A stretch of DNA of 45,720 nucleotides from CAYJXJ01 sp964374095 (GTDB taxonomy: Bacteria; Elusimicrobiota; Elusimicrobia; UBA1565; UBA9628), in assembly GCA_964374095.1 (NCBI GenBank), contig CAYJXJ010000013.1, positions 1-45,720 on the forward strand, read 5' to 3'. The translations under genes and the position numbers were made by a program. Below are positions 1 through 8,483 of this stretch, piece by piece (position 1 is the stretch's first letter; every line of letters begins with the position of its first letter). The notes under the pieces are model-generated. The model was not told where the DNA came from. It did no database searches and was given only the letters and a program-made list of their open reading frames with translations.

Positions 1-198
1 AAGTGCCGCTATTTCAAGAATAATTTAGACGCGCAACCGTATAATGACGCCGTAGTTATCGAGACTCGTGGCGGCGGGGAGAGTTCGCGCTCCTTCTACG
101 AGACCAGCTCCGGAGATTGGAAGCTCCTGCGCTCACCGGCAGGGCGCCAGACACCCGTCATCGACCGCCAGACCGGCGAAGTCCGGCCGGGTCCGTGA
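1..198 (+). CDS. 3' end of an unrecognised gene
   Basis: The first frame is open from base 1 to a TGA at 196-198, giving 65 residues without a start, so the gene begins outside the window. The visible tail is polar, with a Gly/Ser-rich patch (RGGGESSRS) and a Trp-Lys-Leu segment, and it ends in GEVRPGP. I recognise no family. Codon choice (AAT, TTA, TAT near the start) is more AT-rich than that of the neighbours, which could point to a different origin, but the piece is too short to judge. A separate promoter-like hexamer follows before the next gene. Confidence 0.5.
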   Translation, partial: KCRYFKNNLDAQPYNDAVVIETRGGGESSRSFYETSSGDWKLLRSPAGRQTPVIDRQTGEVRPGP

Positions 199-222
199 TC
201 GTCCTGCGAGCTCGGCGCATTT

Positions 223-231
223 TGGTATCAT
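223..231 (+). promoter_or_regulatory. extended -10 promoter, leaderless geometry
   Basis: TGG-TATCAT ends six bases before the GTG start at 238. The TG one base upstream of the hexamer makes an extended -10, and no good -35 is visible. With a normal -10 to +1 distance, transcription would begin at or next to the start codon, so the operon mRNA is probably leaderless. Confidence 0.5.
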
Positions 232-237
232 CCCCGC

Positions 238-1635
238 GTGTTGAGGGGACTGCTAGCGGGTGCGCTACTCGCCGGTGCGCTCACCGCCTCAGCGGCCGCC
301 GCTGAGGACCTGGCCGCGCTGACGCTTGAGACGCGGGAGCATCTCAAGGCCCTGGTCCGGATCAACACCTCCAACCCGCCGGGCAATGAGCTCCCCGCGG
401 CCGAGTACATCAAGCGACAGCTCGCCGCCGCCGGCATTCCCTCGAAGATCCTCGTCTCGACGGGCGCGCGCGCCAGCCTGATAGCGAGAATAAGGGGTTC
501 CGGCGCCAAGCGCCCGCTGATCCTCATGTGCCACACCGACGTGGTGCCGGCCGAAGCCGAGGCCTGGGGGACCGACCCGTTCGAGCCGGTCGAGAAGGAC
601 GGCTACCTCTACGGACGGGGCACGGCCGACATCAAGTGCATGTGCGCCGCGCAGTTGGCTCTCATGGCCCACCTCAAGCGCAGCGGGCGCAAACTCGCCC
701 GCGACGTCATCTTCTTCGCCGAGGCCGACGAGGAGTTCGGCGGGCCCGGGCGGCATATCGAATGGCTGCTGGCCAACCACGGCGCGGAGCTCGAGGCGGA
801 GTTCGCCATCAACGAGGGCGGCAACACCCTGTGGAGCGGCGGCAAGGTCTCGGAGATCCGCGTCCAGACGGCCGAGAAGGAGTTCATGGACATCCGGGTC
901 TTCGCCCAGGGCCAAGCCGGACACGCCTCGGTGCCGCGGCCCGACAACGCCGTGGCCTCGGTGGCCCGCGCGGTGGCGCGGCTCTCGCAGTGGCGCGCCC
1001 CGGCCAGCCTCGATGGGGCCGCCCGTGGATTTCTGGAGCGCCAGGCCGAGACGACGACGGGCGAGGTCAAGGCCGCCATCCAGGGGGTGCTCGCCGCTTC
1101 GCCCGAAGACCTCGACGCCGCGGCCGACCGGCTCACGTCGGCCAGCGCCGAATTCGGGGCCATGCTGCGCGACACGCTCACGCCGACCATGCTCCGCGCG
1201 GGCTACAAGAGCAACGTCATTCCCGCCGAGGCCGAGGCCGTGGTCAACGTCCGGCTTCTGCCCGGACGCGACCCGCGCGATCTGGTCCTCAAGCTCCAGG
1301 AGCTGGTCTCCGATCCGGCCGTCGAGCTGCGCTTCGACCCGCCGACCCGCCCGCCGGTGGGGGCCATGCCCGTCGACACCGAGCTCTACCGGGCCGTCGA
1401 GCGCGCCGCCAAGGAGCACGCGCCCGAGGCCCGGGTCATGCCCTTCATGGCGGCGTGGACCACCGATTCCCAGGACCTGCGCGCCCGGGGGGTGACGGTT
1501 TACGGCGTCGACCCGCCCCTTTCCGAGGCCGACGGCGAACGCGTCCATGGACACAACGAGCGCATCTGGCTCGAGGCCCTGGATTGGTACAGCCGCTTTT
1601 TGTGGAGCGTGGTGACGGGGGTCGCGGGAAAGTGA
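238..1635 (+). CDS. exported M20/M25/M40 family metallopeptidase
   Basis: Predicted zinc-dependent aminoacylase or dipeptidase of the ArgE/DapE/M20 type, 465 aa. An N-terminal Sec signal (MLRGLLAGALLAGALTASA) sends it out of the cytoplasm. Family landmarks are in order: the first metal histidine in CHTDVV (H99), the bridging aspartate in GRGTADIK (D131), the catalytic Glu pair in EADEE (E165/E166), a dimerisation-domain motif AGHASVPRPDNAV, and a late VHGHNE segment that should supply the last metal histidine. Length is normal for the family. It is the first gene of a four-gene operon: its stop overlaps the next start as GTGA. The neighbours (S9 peptidase, carboxylate transporter) fit a role in breaking down external peptides or N-acyl amino acids. 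The exact substrate cannot be read from the sequence. Confidence 0.92.
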   Translation: MLRGLLAGALLAGALTASAAAAEDLAALTLETREHLKALVRINTSNPPGNELPAAEYIKRQLAAAGIPSKILVSTGARASLIARIRGSGAKRPLILMCHTDVVPAEAEAWGTDPFEPVEKDGYLYGRGTADIKCMCAAQLALMAHLKRSGRKLARDVIFFAEADEEFGGPGRHIEWLLANHGAELEAEFAINEGGNTLWSGGKVSEIRVQTAEKEFMDIRVFAQGQAGHASVPRPDNAVASVARAVARLSQWRAPASLDGAARGFLERQAETTTGEVKAAIQGVLAASPEDLDAAADRLTSASAEFGAMLRDTLTPTMLRAGYKSNVIPAEAEAVVNVRLLPGRDPRDLVLKLQELVSDPAVELRFDPPTRPPVGAMPVDTELYRAVERAAKEHAPEARVMPFMAAWTTDSQDLRARGVTVYGVDPPLSEADGERVHGHNERIWLEALDWYSRFLWSVVTGVAGK

Positions 1636-3473
1636 TCCCTTTGCTCGCCGCGCTCTGGGCCGCCCCGATCGGCGCGGCGGATACTCGCCCGCCGTATCCC
1701 GCCGAAACCCTCGCCCTGGTCCGGCAGATCGAGGAGTTCGAGTTCTCTCCCGACGGCAAGCGGGCGGCCTTCGTGGCCGACATCACGGGAACGCTTGAAG
1801 TCTGGAGCGTTCCGGTGGAAGGGGGCTGGCCCGACCAGCTCACGGCCCTGGGCCAGCAGCCGACGGGCCTGCGCTACTCGCCCGACGGGAAGCGCATCGT
1901 CTTTATCTCCGATTTCGGGGGAGATGAGCGCGGGGACATCTATATGATGGGCCACGACGGGGACTCACTCGTCAATATCACCCTCTCCACCCACGCCGAG
2001 ACCTCGCCCCGGTTTTCTCCGGACGGCGCGGACCTGGCCTACACCGCCGATCCCGACCGGCCGTTCGTCTATCAATTGATGGTCAGACACCTGATCACCG
2101 GACATTCCAAGCGCCTCACCTTCGAACCCGTCAACGTCCACCAGCCCGTCTGGTCCCCCGATGGGGGGATGATCGCCGTCACGCGGTCGGGGGACGACCA
2201 GAAGGGCGAGCTTCTGCTGGTGCCCATGACGGGGGGCGGTCCCCGGGTCATTGCGCCTCCGGTCCCGGGAGGAATACTCTTCGCCGAGGATTTCTCTCCC
2301 AACGGCCGCAATATCCTCTGTCGGGCCCGCAATGCCCGGGGGTTCATGCAGCTCTATCTGCTCGAGATCAAGACCGGCAACGGCCAGTTCCTCGGGCCGG
2401 ACGAGTGGGATGTGGAGGAGGCGCGGTGGCATGCCGAGGCCGGGATCGTGTTCACGCGCAACGTGGCCGGCCGCAGCGCCCTGTACCGCATGACCGGTCC
2501 CAAGGACGGGGAGGTGGTTCTCGAGCCCGTCGGCCATATCGCCGATCTCGAACTGCACCCGTCCGGGTCGAGCGCCGGGATATTATGGGGGGACTCCGGG
2601 CGCCCTCAGGATGTCTGGATGGTTGAGCTGGCCGGGAAGCGCCGCCGTCAGGTGACCCGGTCGACGATCGGCGGGCTCGATGCGGGGACGCTGGCGCGCG
2701 GGGAAATCTTCACCTACCGGTCCTTCGACGCGAGGAACATCCACGCCGTGCTCATTAAGCCCCGGGTTCACCGTTTGGGGAGCCCGCCCCCGGCCGTGGT
2801 CGTGGCCCACGGGGGTCCCGACTGGCAGGCCTTCGACGATTTCAGCCCCCTGCGGCAGGCCTTGGCCGAGGCGGGTTTCTTGGTGGTGGCGCCCAATTTC
2901 CGGGGCTCTTCGGGTTTCGGGCGCGAGTTCCTCGACGCCAACAACATGGATTGGGGCGGGGGAGACTTGAGAGACCTGGAGTGGGCGGCGCGCCGTCTCG
3001 GCGAGCTCGGCGAGCTCGACGTCAGGCGCGTGGGCGTCACCGGCGGCTCCTACGGGGGCTATCTGACCCTGATGGCTCTCACGCGTTCCACCATGACGTG
3101 GGCGGCCGGCGTGGAGGCCTACGGCATGCCGGATTTGACCCTCGACTTCGAGCTTTCCAAGGACCGGTTCCAGGATTGGTACGCGACCGAGATGGGCACG
3201 CCTCAGAGCCAGCCGGTCCTCTTCCGGGAGCGGTCCGCGATCCACTTCGTGGACCGCATACGGGCGCCCCTGCTCATCTTCCAAGGGGCCAACGACACCA
3301 ACGTGCCTCCGGCCGAGAGCGAGAAAATCCACGCCGCTTTGAAGGCGCGGGGCTCTCCCGTGGAGCTGGTGGTCTATCCCGACGAGGGCCACGGCTTCAC
3401 CCGGCGCGTCAACCGCACGGACTACTACCGCCGCACCGTGGACTTCTTCATTAAGCATCTGGGCCGGCGGTGA
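1632..3473 (+). CDS. exported S9 family (prolyl-oligopeptidase-like) serine peptidase
   Basis: Acyl-aminoacyl-peptidase/DPP-IV-like serine peptidase of 613 aa. The N-terminal half is a beta-propeller with WD40-like PD40 repeats (FSPDGKR, YSPDGKR, FSPDGAD, WSPDGGM). The C-terminal half is an alpha/beta hydrolase with the nucleophile in GGSYGGY (S473), the acid in GANDTN (D555) and the histidine in DEGHGF (H587). The GTG at 1632 was chosen because it overlaps the upstream stop as GTGA and opens directly into a short signal peptide (MIPLLAALWAAPIGAAD). The same reading frame is open far upstream, but that stretch is antisense to nothing and only shadows the M20 gene. The pair of exported peptidases suggests stepwise peptide digestion. 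Confidence 0.92.
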   Translation: MIPLLAALWAAPIGAADTRPPYPAETLALVRQIEEFEFSPDGKRAAFVADITGTLEVWSVPVEGGWPDQLTALGQQPTGLRYSPDGKRIVFISDFGGDERGDIYMMGHDGDSLVNITLSTHAETSPRFSPDGADLAYTADPDRPFVYQLMVRHLITGHSKRLTFEPVNVHQPVWSPDGGMIAVTRSGDDQKGELLLVPMTGGGPRVIAPPVPGGILFAEDFSPNGRNILCRARNARGFMQLYLLEIKTGNGQFLGPDEWDVEEARWHAEAGIVFTRNVAGRSALYRMTGPKDGEVVLEPVGHIADLELHPSGSSAGILWGDSGRPQDVWMVELAGKRRRQVTRSTIGGLDAGTLARGEIFTYRSFDARNIHAVLIKPRVHRLGSPPPAVVVAHGGPDWQAFDDFSPLRQALAEAGFLVVAPNFRGSSGFGREFLDANNMDWGGGDLRDLEWAARRLGELGELDVRRVGVTGGSYGGYLTLMALTRSTMTWAAGVEAYGMPDLTLDFELSKDRFQDWYATEMGTPQSQPVLFRERSAIHFVDRIRAPLLIFQGANDTNVPPAESEKIHAALKARGSPVELVVYPDEGHGFTRRVNRTDYYRRTVDFFIKHLGRR

Positions 3474-4846
3474 AGCCCGGGGTCAAGGCCCTGGTCGGCC
3501 CCCTGTTGGGCGCCGGGGCCTACTTTCTCCTCGCCGGCGCCGCGACCTCACCGGAGGCCCGGCGCCTCGCCGCGGTCCTCGTCTGCGTGGTCTGGTGGTG
3601 GATGAGCGAGGCCATGCCCCTGGCCGTCTCGGGACTCTTGGCGAGCTCCCTGTGCGTGGTCTTGGGCATCGCGCCCGGCAAGAAAGTCATGGCGCCCTAC
3701 GCCGACCCGGTGATTTTTCTTTTCGTGGGCTCGTTCTGGCTCGCCGAGGCCATGTCGGTCCATGGTCTCGACCGCCGTCTGGCCCTGCGCCTGTTGTCCT
3801 TTGAGGCCTTGAGCGCCACCCCCGCGCGGTTCGTCGCGGGGGTGGGACTGCTGGCCGCCATGATCTCCTTATGGGTTTCCAACACCGCGACCACGGCCAT
3901 GCTTCTGCCCATCCTGCTCGGCATGCTGGAGACGCTGCCGGCCGGGGCGCGTAATCCCAAACTCGAATGCAACCTCCTGCTCATGCTCGCCTTCGCCGCT
4001 TCCGTCGGAGGCCTCGGAACCCCGGTGGGAACGCCGCCCAACCTCATCGGCATCGGCATGCTCGATCGCCTGGCCGGGATCAAGCTCTCCTTCGGAGAGT
4101 GGTGCGCCATGGCCATGCCGATCACCGCCGTGACCATGGGTTTTGTCATGCTCCTCCTATGCCGGGGCCTGCCGCGCCCGGAGGGTTGGGGAGCCCTGCC
4201 GCGAGTCCTCCGGACGCAAGCCGCAGGCCTCGGGCCATGGTCCGCGGGCGAGCGTAACACAGCCGTTGCCTTTCTGTTGGCCGTAACCCTTTGGCTGGTG
4301 GGGGGCGAGCGTCTCCCGGAAGGGATTTCAGCATTACTGGCCGCTTCCCTGCTTTTCATCCTTCCGGCGGGCCCCGACCGGCCCACCCTCACCTGGAAGG
4401 AGGCGGCCCGCGTGGATTGGGGTACGATTCTGCTCTTTGGATCCGGCCTGAGTCTCGGCCAGCTCCTCTTCGAGACCAAGTTGGCGGAGTCATTGGGGCA
4501 GTCCCTGGTGGCCGCGCTCGGCGTCTCATCTCCGGGGGCCATCGCGGGCCTGGCCTCGGCCCTGGCCTTGGTCACCAGCGAGTTGGCGTCCAACACCGCC
4601 GCGGCCAACGTCTGCGTGCCGGTGGCGCTGGCGCTCAGCCAGGCCGCGGGGGTGGCCCCGCGCTATCCGGCCCTGTCGGCCACCATGGCCGCGAGCTTCG
4701 GTTTTCTCCTGCCGGTCTCGACCGCGCCCAACGCCCTGGTCTACGCCACGGGCAAGGTGCCCCTGCGGCAGATGGCCGCCAAGGGCCTGGCCCTCGATCT
4801 CTTCGGCTTCGTCGCGGTCTGGACGATCCTGGGCCTGCTGCTGTGA
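3470..4846 (+). CDS. DASS/SLC13-type anion symporter
   Basis: Inner-membrane symporter of the divalent anion:Na+ (DASS, SLC13) family, 458 aa, about 11-12 hydrophobic segments. The two inverted repeats each carry the family SNT signature: VSNTATTAMLLP in the first half and ELASNTAAANVCVP in the second; GLGTPVGTPPNLIG is also typical. Members carry dicarboxylates, citrate or sulfate with sodium; the sequence alone does not settle the substrate. The start is a GTG overlapping the S9 stop (GTGA). With the two upstream peptidases it may import organic acids or acidic products released outside the inner membrane. Confidence 0.9.
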   Translation: MKPGVKALVGPLLGAGAYFLLAGAATSPEARRLAAVLVCVVWWWMSEAMPLAVSGLLASSLCVVLGIAPGKKVMAPYADPVIFLFVGSFWLAEAMSVHGLDRRLALRLLSFEALSATPARFVAGVGLLAAMISLWVSNTATTAMLLPILLGMLETLPAGARNPKLECNLLLMLAFAASVGGLGTPVGTPPNLIGIGMLDRLAGIKLSFGEWCAMAMPITAVTMGFVMLLLCRGLPRPEGWGALPRVLRTQAAGLGPWSAGERNTAVAFLLAVTLWLVGGERLPEGISALLAASLLFILPAGPDRPTLTWKEAARVDWGTILLFGSGLSLGQLLFETKLAESLGQSLVAALGVSSPGAIAGLASALALVTSELASNTAAANVCVPVALALSQAAGVAPRYPALSATMAASFGFLLPVSTAPNALVYATGKVPLRQMAAKGLALDLFGFVAVWTILGLLL

Positions 4847-5907
4847 CGGCCTGGCTCCTGCTGTTTGCGGCCGCGGCCCAGGCCGCGCCGATCGAGATCC
4901 ACAAGGTCGGCCGGCTTATCGATGGCCGCGGCAACGGGGCGCGGGTGCTTTCCCAGGACGGGGCCTACTCCATCGCGCTCTCGAGCGGCACGCTCTGGGT
5001 CTACGGGGATACCTTTTTCGGCTCGCGCGCCGCCGACGGCAGCCCCCGGATCGAGGGGGGAGTCACCAACGCCTCGGCCTGGAGCGAGGACCTGGACGCG
5101 GGAGACGGCCTGCTCCTGCGCGCGCGGGCGGGACGGGCCCGGCGCCCGGCCCCGGTCATAGGCTTTGACGCCGCCGAGGATCCGGAGAAGGCGCGGCTTT
5201 GGCCGGGCCATGGTCTCGCGGTCGGCTCCCGCGTCTACCTTTATTACTCCCTGGTGCGCCTTGGCCCGCCCGGTGGGTTCAGCCACGCGGGGCAGGGCCT
5301 GGCCGTTGCCGAGGGGCCGCTCGAGAGGTTTCGACGCCTTAAGGGCGCGGGCGGCTTCAGGCTCTGGAGGGAGCACGAACCGAGTTTCGGCATGGCGGTG
5401 CTTCGGGACCGCGACGGTTTCGTCTACGTCTTCGGAAGGAGCCATCACCCGCCCAACGGCCTGTTCCTGGCGCGCGTCCGGCCTGAGAGCCTCGAATCCA
5501 TCCCGGACTACGAGTACGTGTGCGTGCGCGGCGGCGCGGTCCGGTGGTCGCTGTCCTTGGCCGAGGCCTGCCCGCTCTTTGAGGACGGGCCGCCGGAGGC
5601 GTCGGTCTCGTGGCATCCCTTCATCGGCCAGTACCTGATGGTTCACAGCCGCTTCCTTGATGAGGACGCGGTGGCGCGGCTCGCGGACCGGCCCTGGGGG
5701 CCGTGGTCCGAGCCGGTGCGGCTCTACGAATGCCCGCGCGAGAGCAAACCGGCGCAGGGTGTGTCGTGTTACGCGGCCAAGGAGCACCCGCAGTACGCCC
5801 GTGACGGCGGCCGCGTGATTTACTTTACGGTCGTGGACGGCCGCGTGTTCGGCGGACTGCCGGAGCTGTTCGAGGCGAAGCTGGAGGGGGAGGCCGGGGG
5901 GTTGTAG
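4843..5907 (+). CDS. exported DUF4185-like beta-propeller protein
   Basis: A 354-aa protein with a signal peptide (MTAWLLLFAAAAQAAP) starting at a GTG that overlaps the transporter stop. The body carries motifs of the DUF4185/DUF5005 group of five-bladed propellers related to glycoside hydrolases: LWVYGDTFFGS near residue 45, VTNASAW, GLAVGSRVYLYYS, and blade-like WG-PWSEPVRLYE towards the end. A catalytic role on glycans is possible from fold kinship but no active site can be named. It is the last gene of the operon. The frame is open upstream inside the transporter gene, but the signal peptide and the overlap fix the start. Confidence 0.7.
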   Translation: MTAWLLLFAAAAQAAPIEIHKVGRLIDGRGNGARVLSQDGAYSIALSSGTLWVYGDTFFGSRAADGSPRIEGGVTNASAWSEDLDAGDGLLLRARAGRARRPAPVIGFDAAEDPEKARLWPGHGLAVGSRVYLYYSLVRLGPPGGFSHAGQGLAVAEGPLERFRRLKGAGGFRLWREHEPSFGMAVLRDRDGFVYVFGRSHHPPNGLFLARVRPESLESIPDYEYVCVRGGAVRWSLSLAEACPLFEDGPPEASVSWHPFIGQYLMVHSRFLDEDAVARLADRPWGPWSEPVRLYECPRESKPAQGVSCYAAKEHPQYARDGGRVIYFTVVDGRVFGGLPELFEAKLEGEAGGL

Positions 5908-5920
5908 GCCGCGGACCGGC

Positions 5921-5949
5921 TTGACTTCGTCGGGTCCAGACGCTAGGAT
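5921..5949 (+). promoter_or_regulatory. promoter TTGACT-17-TAGGAT
   Basis: The -35 TTGACT (5921-5926) and -10 TAGGAT (5944-5949) are separated by 17 bases, followed by six bases and then GTG at 5956. This geometry argues for a leaderless transcript starting at the GTG. The GGAG just before the GTG is too close to act as a ribosome binding site for it. Confidence 0.6.
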
Positions 5950-5955
5950 TTGGAG

Positions 5956-6291
5956 GTGATCTCCCCACTGCCTCTGACGATCCTGCTGTCAGCGGCTTAC
6001 GGGGCGTCCCCCGTCCCGGAAACCCCCAAAATCTTCAGCGAGGATTTAGCGACGGTCGATAAAGCCCTGAAGGATGGGGCCGACATCGAGCAGCGGAACT
6101 TCTTCGGGATGACGCCGCTGCAGATGGCGGCCTTCCGGAGCCGGCTCGACGCCGTCAAACTGCTCGTTTCGCGCGGGGCTCAACCTTCGACGAAGACCCG
6201 GGCGGGAGCAACGCCCGCCGACCTGGCCGAGAAGGCGGGACATCGGCGCGCCGCCGGGCGCCTCCGCGAGCCCGCCGGCAAGACGAGATAG
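5956..6291 (+). CDS. small exported ankyrin-repeat protein
   Basis: About 111 aa, with an N-terminal hydrophobic export signal (ISPLPLTILLSAAYGASP) followed by two to three ankyrin repeats: DLATVDKALKDGADIEQRN, then GMTPLQMAAFRSRLDAVKLL, then AGATPADLAEKAGH. Ankyrin repeats mediate protein binding; no partner is evident. I prefer the GTG at 5956 to the TTG at 5950 because it lies exactly six bases after the -10. The gene stands alone between the peptidase operon and the PLP enzyme, each with its own promoter. Confidence 0.7.
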   Translation: MISPLPLTILLSAAYGASPVPETPKIFSEDLATVDKALKDGADIEQRNFFGMTPLQMAAFRSRLDAVKLLVSRGAQPSTKTRAGATPADLAEKAGHRRAAGRLREPAGKTR

Positions 6292-6314
6292 TCCTCCCAG
6301 ACCGCCGCGCAACT

Positions 6315-6323
6315 TGTTAGCAT
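6315..6323 (+). promoter_or_regulatory. extended -10 promoter, leaderless geometry
   Basis: TGT-TAGCAT ends six bases before the ATG at 6330. It is an extended -10 with no clear -35. The spacing matches other start sites in this window. Confidence 0.5.
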
Positions 6324-6329
6324 GGTCCC

Positions 6330-7493
6330 ATGAAGGAAACCCCGACACGCCTCGACACCCTCGCCGTCCACGCCGGCCAATGCCCCGATCCGGCCACGGG
6401 CGCGATCATGACCCCGGTGTATCTGACCTCGACCTACGTCCAATCGGCCCCGGGCAAGCACAAGGGCTACGACTACTCCCGCAGCGTGCATCCGACCCGC
6501 AAGGCTCTGGAGGCCAACCTGGCCGCCTTGGAAGGCGGACACTTCGGCCTCTGCTTTGGTTCGGGAATGGCCGCGACCTCCACCGTGATCTTGACGTTGG
6601 AGGCGGGAGACCACGTGGTCAGCTGCAACGACCTCTACGGCGGCACCTACCGCGTCTTCACCAAGGTCTTCGCGCGTTTCGGCGTGAGGTTCACCTTCGT
6701 GGACGCCGGGAATCTGAGCGCCCTGGCAGCGGCCTTCCGGCCCAGCACCAAACTGCTCTGGCTTGAGACTCCGACCAACCCCATGCTCAAGGTGATCGAC
6801 ATCCGGGCCGCCTGCCGCCTGGCCACGGCCCGCGGGGCGCGCGTGGCCGTGGACAACACCTTCGCGACCCCCGCGCTCCAGCGGCCCCTGGAGTTGGGCG
6901 CCGACATCGTGGTCCATTCCACCACCAAGTATTTGGGCGGGCACTCGGACGTGGTCGGGGGCGCGGTCGTCACCGCCGACGCGGGGCTCCATGAACGGCT
7001 CAAGTTCCATCAGAACGCGGTGGGGGCCGTGCCCGGCCCCTTGGACTGCTTCCTGGTCTTGCGTGGTACTAAGACCCTGCACCTGCGCATGAAGCGCCAT
7101 TGCGAGAACGCCGGAGTCGTGGCGCGCTTTCTGTCGCGACATCCCCAGGTCGGCAGGGTCCACTACCCGGGGCTTCCCGGCCATCCCGGCCACGCCCTCG
7201 CGCGGCGGCAGATGTCGGGCTTCGGGGGCATGATGTCCTTCGAGCTCAAGGGAAGCTTGAGGCGGGCCATGCGCATGATCACGCTGACCAAGGTTTTCTC
7301 GTTGGCCGAGAGTTTGGGCGGGGTGGAATCCTTGATTGGTCACCCGGCCACCATGACCCACGCCTCGATTCCCCGCGAGGAACGGCTCAAGAGCGGCCTC
7401 GTGGACGGCCTCATTCGCCTCTCGGTCGGCATCGAGGATTCCCGCGATCTGATCGCGGACCTCGATCAGGCCATCCGCCGCAGCGGCCGCTAA
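6330..7493 (+). CDS. PLP-dependent trans-sulfuration enzyme (cystathionine gamma-synthase/lyase type)
   Basis: Cytoplasmic enzyme of the Cys/Met metabolism PLP family, 387 aa, the usual size. Landmarks: YDYSRSVHPTRKALE near the N-terminus, the cofactor-binding GSGMAAT, the phosphate/ring-contacting VDNTFATP, the PLP lysine in HSTTKYLGGHSD (K200), and the C-terminal SLGGVESLIGHPATMTHA. Family members make or split cystathionine (MetB, MetC, CGL) or eliminate sulfur from methionine. The C-terminal ESLIGHPA block is common to gamma-synthases and gamma-lyases, so I give no gene symbol. It is a single gene with its own promoter. Confidence 0.92.
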   Translation: MKETPTRLDTLAVHAGQCPDPATGAIMTPVYLTSTYVQSAPGKHKGYDYSRSVHPTRKALEANLAALEGGHFGLCFGSGMAATSTVILTLEAGDHVVSCNDLYGGTYRVFTKVFARFGVRFTFVDAGNLSALAAAFRPSTKLLWLETPTNPMLKVIDIRAACRLATARGARVAVDNTFATPALQRPLELGADIVVHSTTKYLGGHSDVVGGAVVTADAGLHERLKFHQNAVGAVPGPLDCFLVLRGTKTLHLRMKRHCENAGVVARFLSRHPQVGRVHYPGLPGHPGHALARRQMSGFGGMMSFELKGSLRRAMRMITLTKVFSLAESLGGVESLIGHPATMTHASIPREERLKSGLVDGLIRLSVGIEDSRDLIADLDQAIRRSGR

Positions 7494-7500
7494 GCCGTCG

Positions 7501-7653
7501 AGTCGGCGCTCGGGGCTGGCCGGGACGACCGTCGCCCCGGACGACTGCCTGATCGCGGCGACGGCTCTCCTCGAGAACGCGACCCTCGCCACGGGCAATG
7601 CCAAGCGCTATCCTATGGTGGCGGACAAGATCTCCAACCCGACCGTTGGATAA
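7501..7653 (+). pseudogene. C-terminal fragment of a VapC-like PIN toxin
   Basis: One frame, open up to TAA at 7651-7653, reads like the last third of a VapC toxin: PDDCLIAATALLENATLATG, then NAKRYPMVADKI. The acidic residues of PDD and the LATGN-x-K-x-(Y/F)PM pattern are typical of PIN C-termini. The N-terminal half with the first catalytic Asp (DTN) is missing, because the fragment starts right after the PLP gene stop. It is read as a truncated remnant, the first of several decayed toxin genes in this stretch. Confidence 0.6.
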
Positions 7654-7751
7654 ATTAATCGAGCTGTTATGATTTCAAGCGCCGAACGCTGGGTCTAGTG
7701 CCGCCTTTCCTCCACATCGTAGAGCAGGACCCCGGGCCCCGCCAGGTCTTG

Positions 7752-7780
7752 TTGACTAATGGAGATAAACAAAGTATACT
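7752..7780 (+). promoter_or_regulatory. promoter TTGACT-17-TATACT
   Basis: Near-consensus -35 TTGACT (7752-7757) and -10 TATACT (7775-7780), 17 bases apart, 17 bases before the ATG at 7798. It predicts a leader of only about 10 bases with no ribosome binding site, for the HTH/PIN pair. Confidence 0.6.
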
Positions 7781-7797
7781 GTTGATGGTTATAGACT

Positions 7798-8082
7798 ATG
7801 GAATCGACGGCGCTGACGGTCGAGGAGGTGGCGGTTCTCCTCAAGTTGTCCCCTATCACGGTCTACCGTGAGCTGGTGAAACGCCGGCTGCCGGGCTTCA
7901 AAGTGGGCAGCCAATGGCGGGTCATGCGGGACATCCTAGAGGACTGGATCGAGGAGCAGAGCGGCTGGGTCAAGCGCTTCGACCGGCTCTGGACGTCCTT
8001 CCAACGGCAGGGCAAACGCCGCGGGATCACCGAGGCGGTCGTTGCGCGAGAGGTACGGGCATCCCGCCGCAGCGAGCGGTAA
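7798..8082 (+). CDS. HTH (excisionase-type) antitoxin of a PIN module
   Basis: A 94-aa DNA-binding protein. Residues 1-50 form the excisionase/MerR-like winged helix (LTVEEVAVLLKLSPITVYRE, then RLPGFKVGSQWRV and a DWIEEQ cap). The basic tail (RRGITEAVVAREVRASRRSE) resembles toxin-neutralising tails of antitoxins found before PIN genes. The stop overlaps the next start by one base (TAATG), so the two are translationally coupled. It probably represses its own promoter and inhibits the PIN partner. Both roles are inferred from family and layout. Confidence 0.8.
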   Translation: MESTALTVEEVAVLLKLSPITVYRELVKRRLPGFKVGSQWRVMRDILEDWIEEQSGWVKRFDRLWTSFQRQGKRRGITEAVVAREVRASRRSER

Positions 8083-8483
8083 TGCGGGTCGTGCTGGACA
8101 CCAACGTCCTTGTCTCGGGCCTGCTGATCCCGGGAAGCCATCCGGCCCGCATCCTCCTGCAGTTCCGTGACGGCGACTGGCGACTGGCGGTGTCCCCGGC
8201 TATTCTCGAGGAATACGGCAGAGTCCTGCGCCGCAGAAAATTCGGCTTCCCATTGGAGCAGGTCGAGGCGATCCTCGCTGAAATCGAGTCTCGCGCCATG
8301 GTCGTCATCCCCTCCCGGCGCTTCAACGCCGTCCCCCAAGACCCGCAGGATAACGAGTTCCTCGACACGGCCGTGGAAGCGAGGGCCGACGTCCTAATCT
8401 CAGGCGACGCTCACCTCCTTGGGCTGGAGTCCTTCCGGGGAATTTCTATCCTCTCCCCCGCCCGCTTCCTCGCCCTCCACTGA
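8082..8483 (+). CDS. PIN-domain toxin (VapC-like ribonuclease)
   Basis: A 133-aa PIN-family protein of the 'putative toxin component, PIN family' type. The N-terminus VVLDTNVLVSGLL holds the first catalytic Asp (D6). AILEEYGRVLRR supplies the usual acidic helix, and PQDPQDNEFLDTAVEARADV plus LISGDAHLL give the later acidic residues. PIN toxins cut RNA, often tRNA or rRNA, and need Mg2+. The ATG at 8082 overlaps the antitoxin stop. All key acidic positions are present, so the toxin looks functional, unlike the fragments around it. Confidence 0.85.
   Translation: MRVVLDTNVLVSGLLIPGSHPARILLQFRDGDWRLAVSPAILEEYGRVLRRRKFGFPLEQVEAILAEIESRAMVVIPSRRFNAVPQDPQDNEFLDTAVEARADVLISGDAHLLGLESFRGISILSPARFLALH

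Noticed and set aside
528..1631. Upstream extension of the S9 peptidase frame
   Set aside because: It overlaps the M20 gene in another frame and is Arg/Gly-rich. The GTG at 1632 with signal peptide and GTGA overlap is the better start.
4291..4842. Upstream extension of the DUF4185-like frame into the transporter gene
   Set aside because: Same reason: shadow frame, while the signal peptide begins at 4843.
6180..7604. 474-codon antisense frame over the PLP enzyme gene
   Set aside because: It is opposite a clear enzyme with its PLP lysine and family motifs; its own product has no domain.
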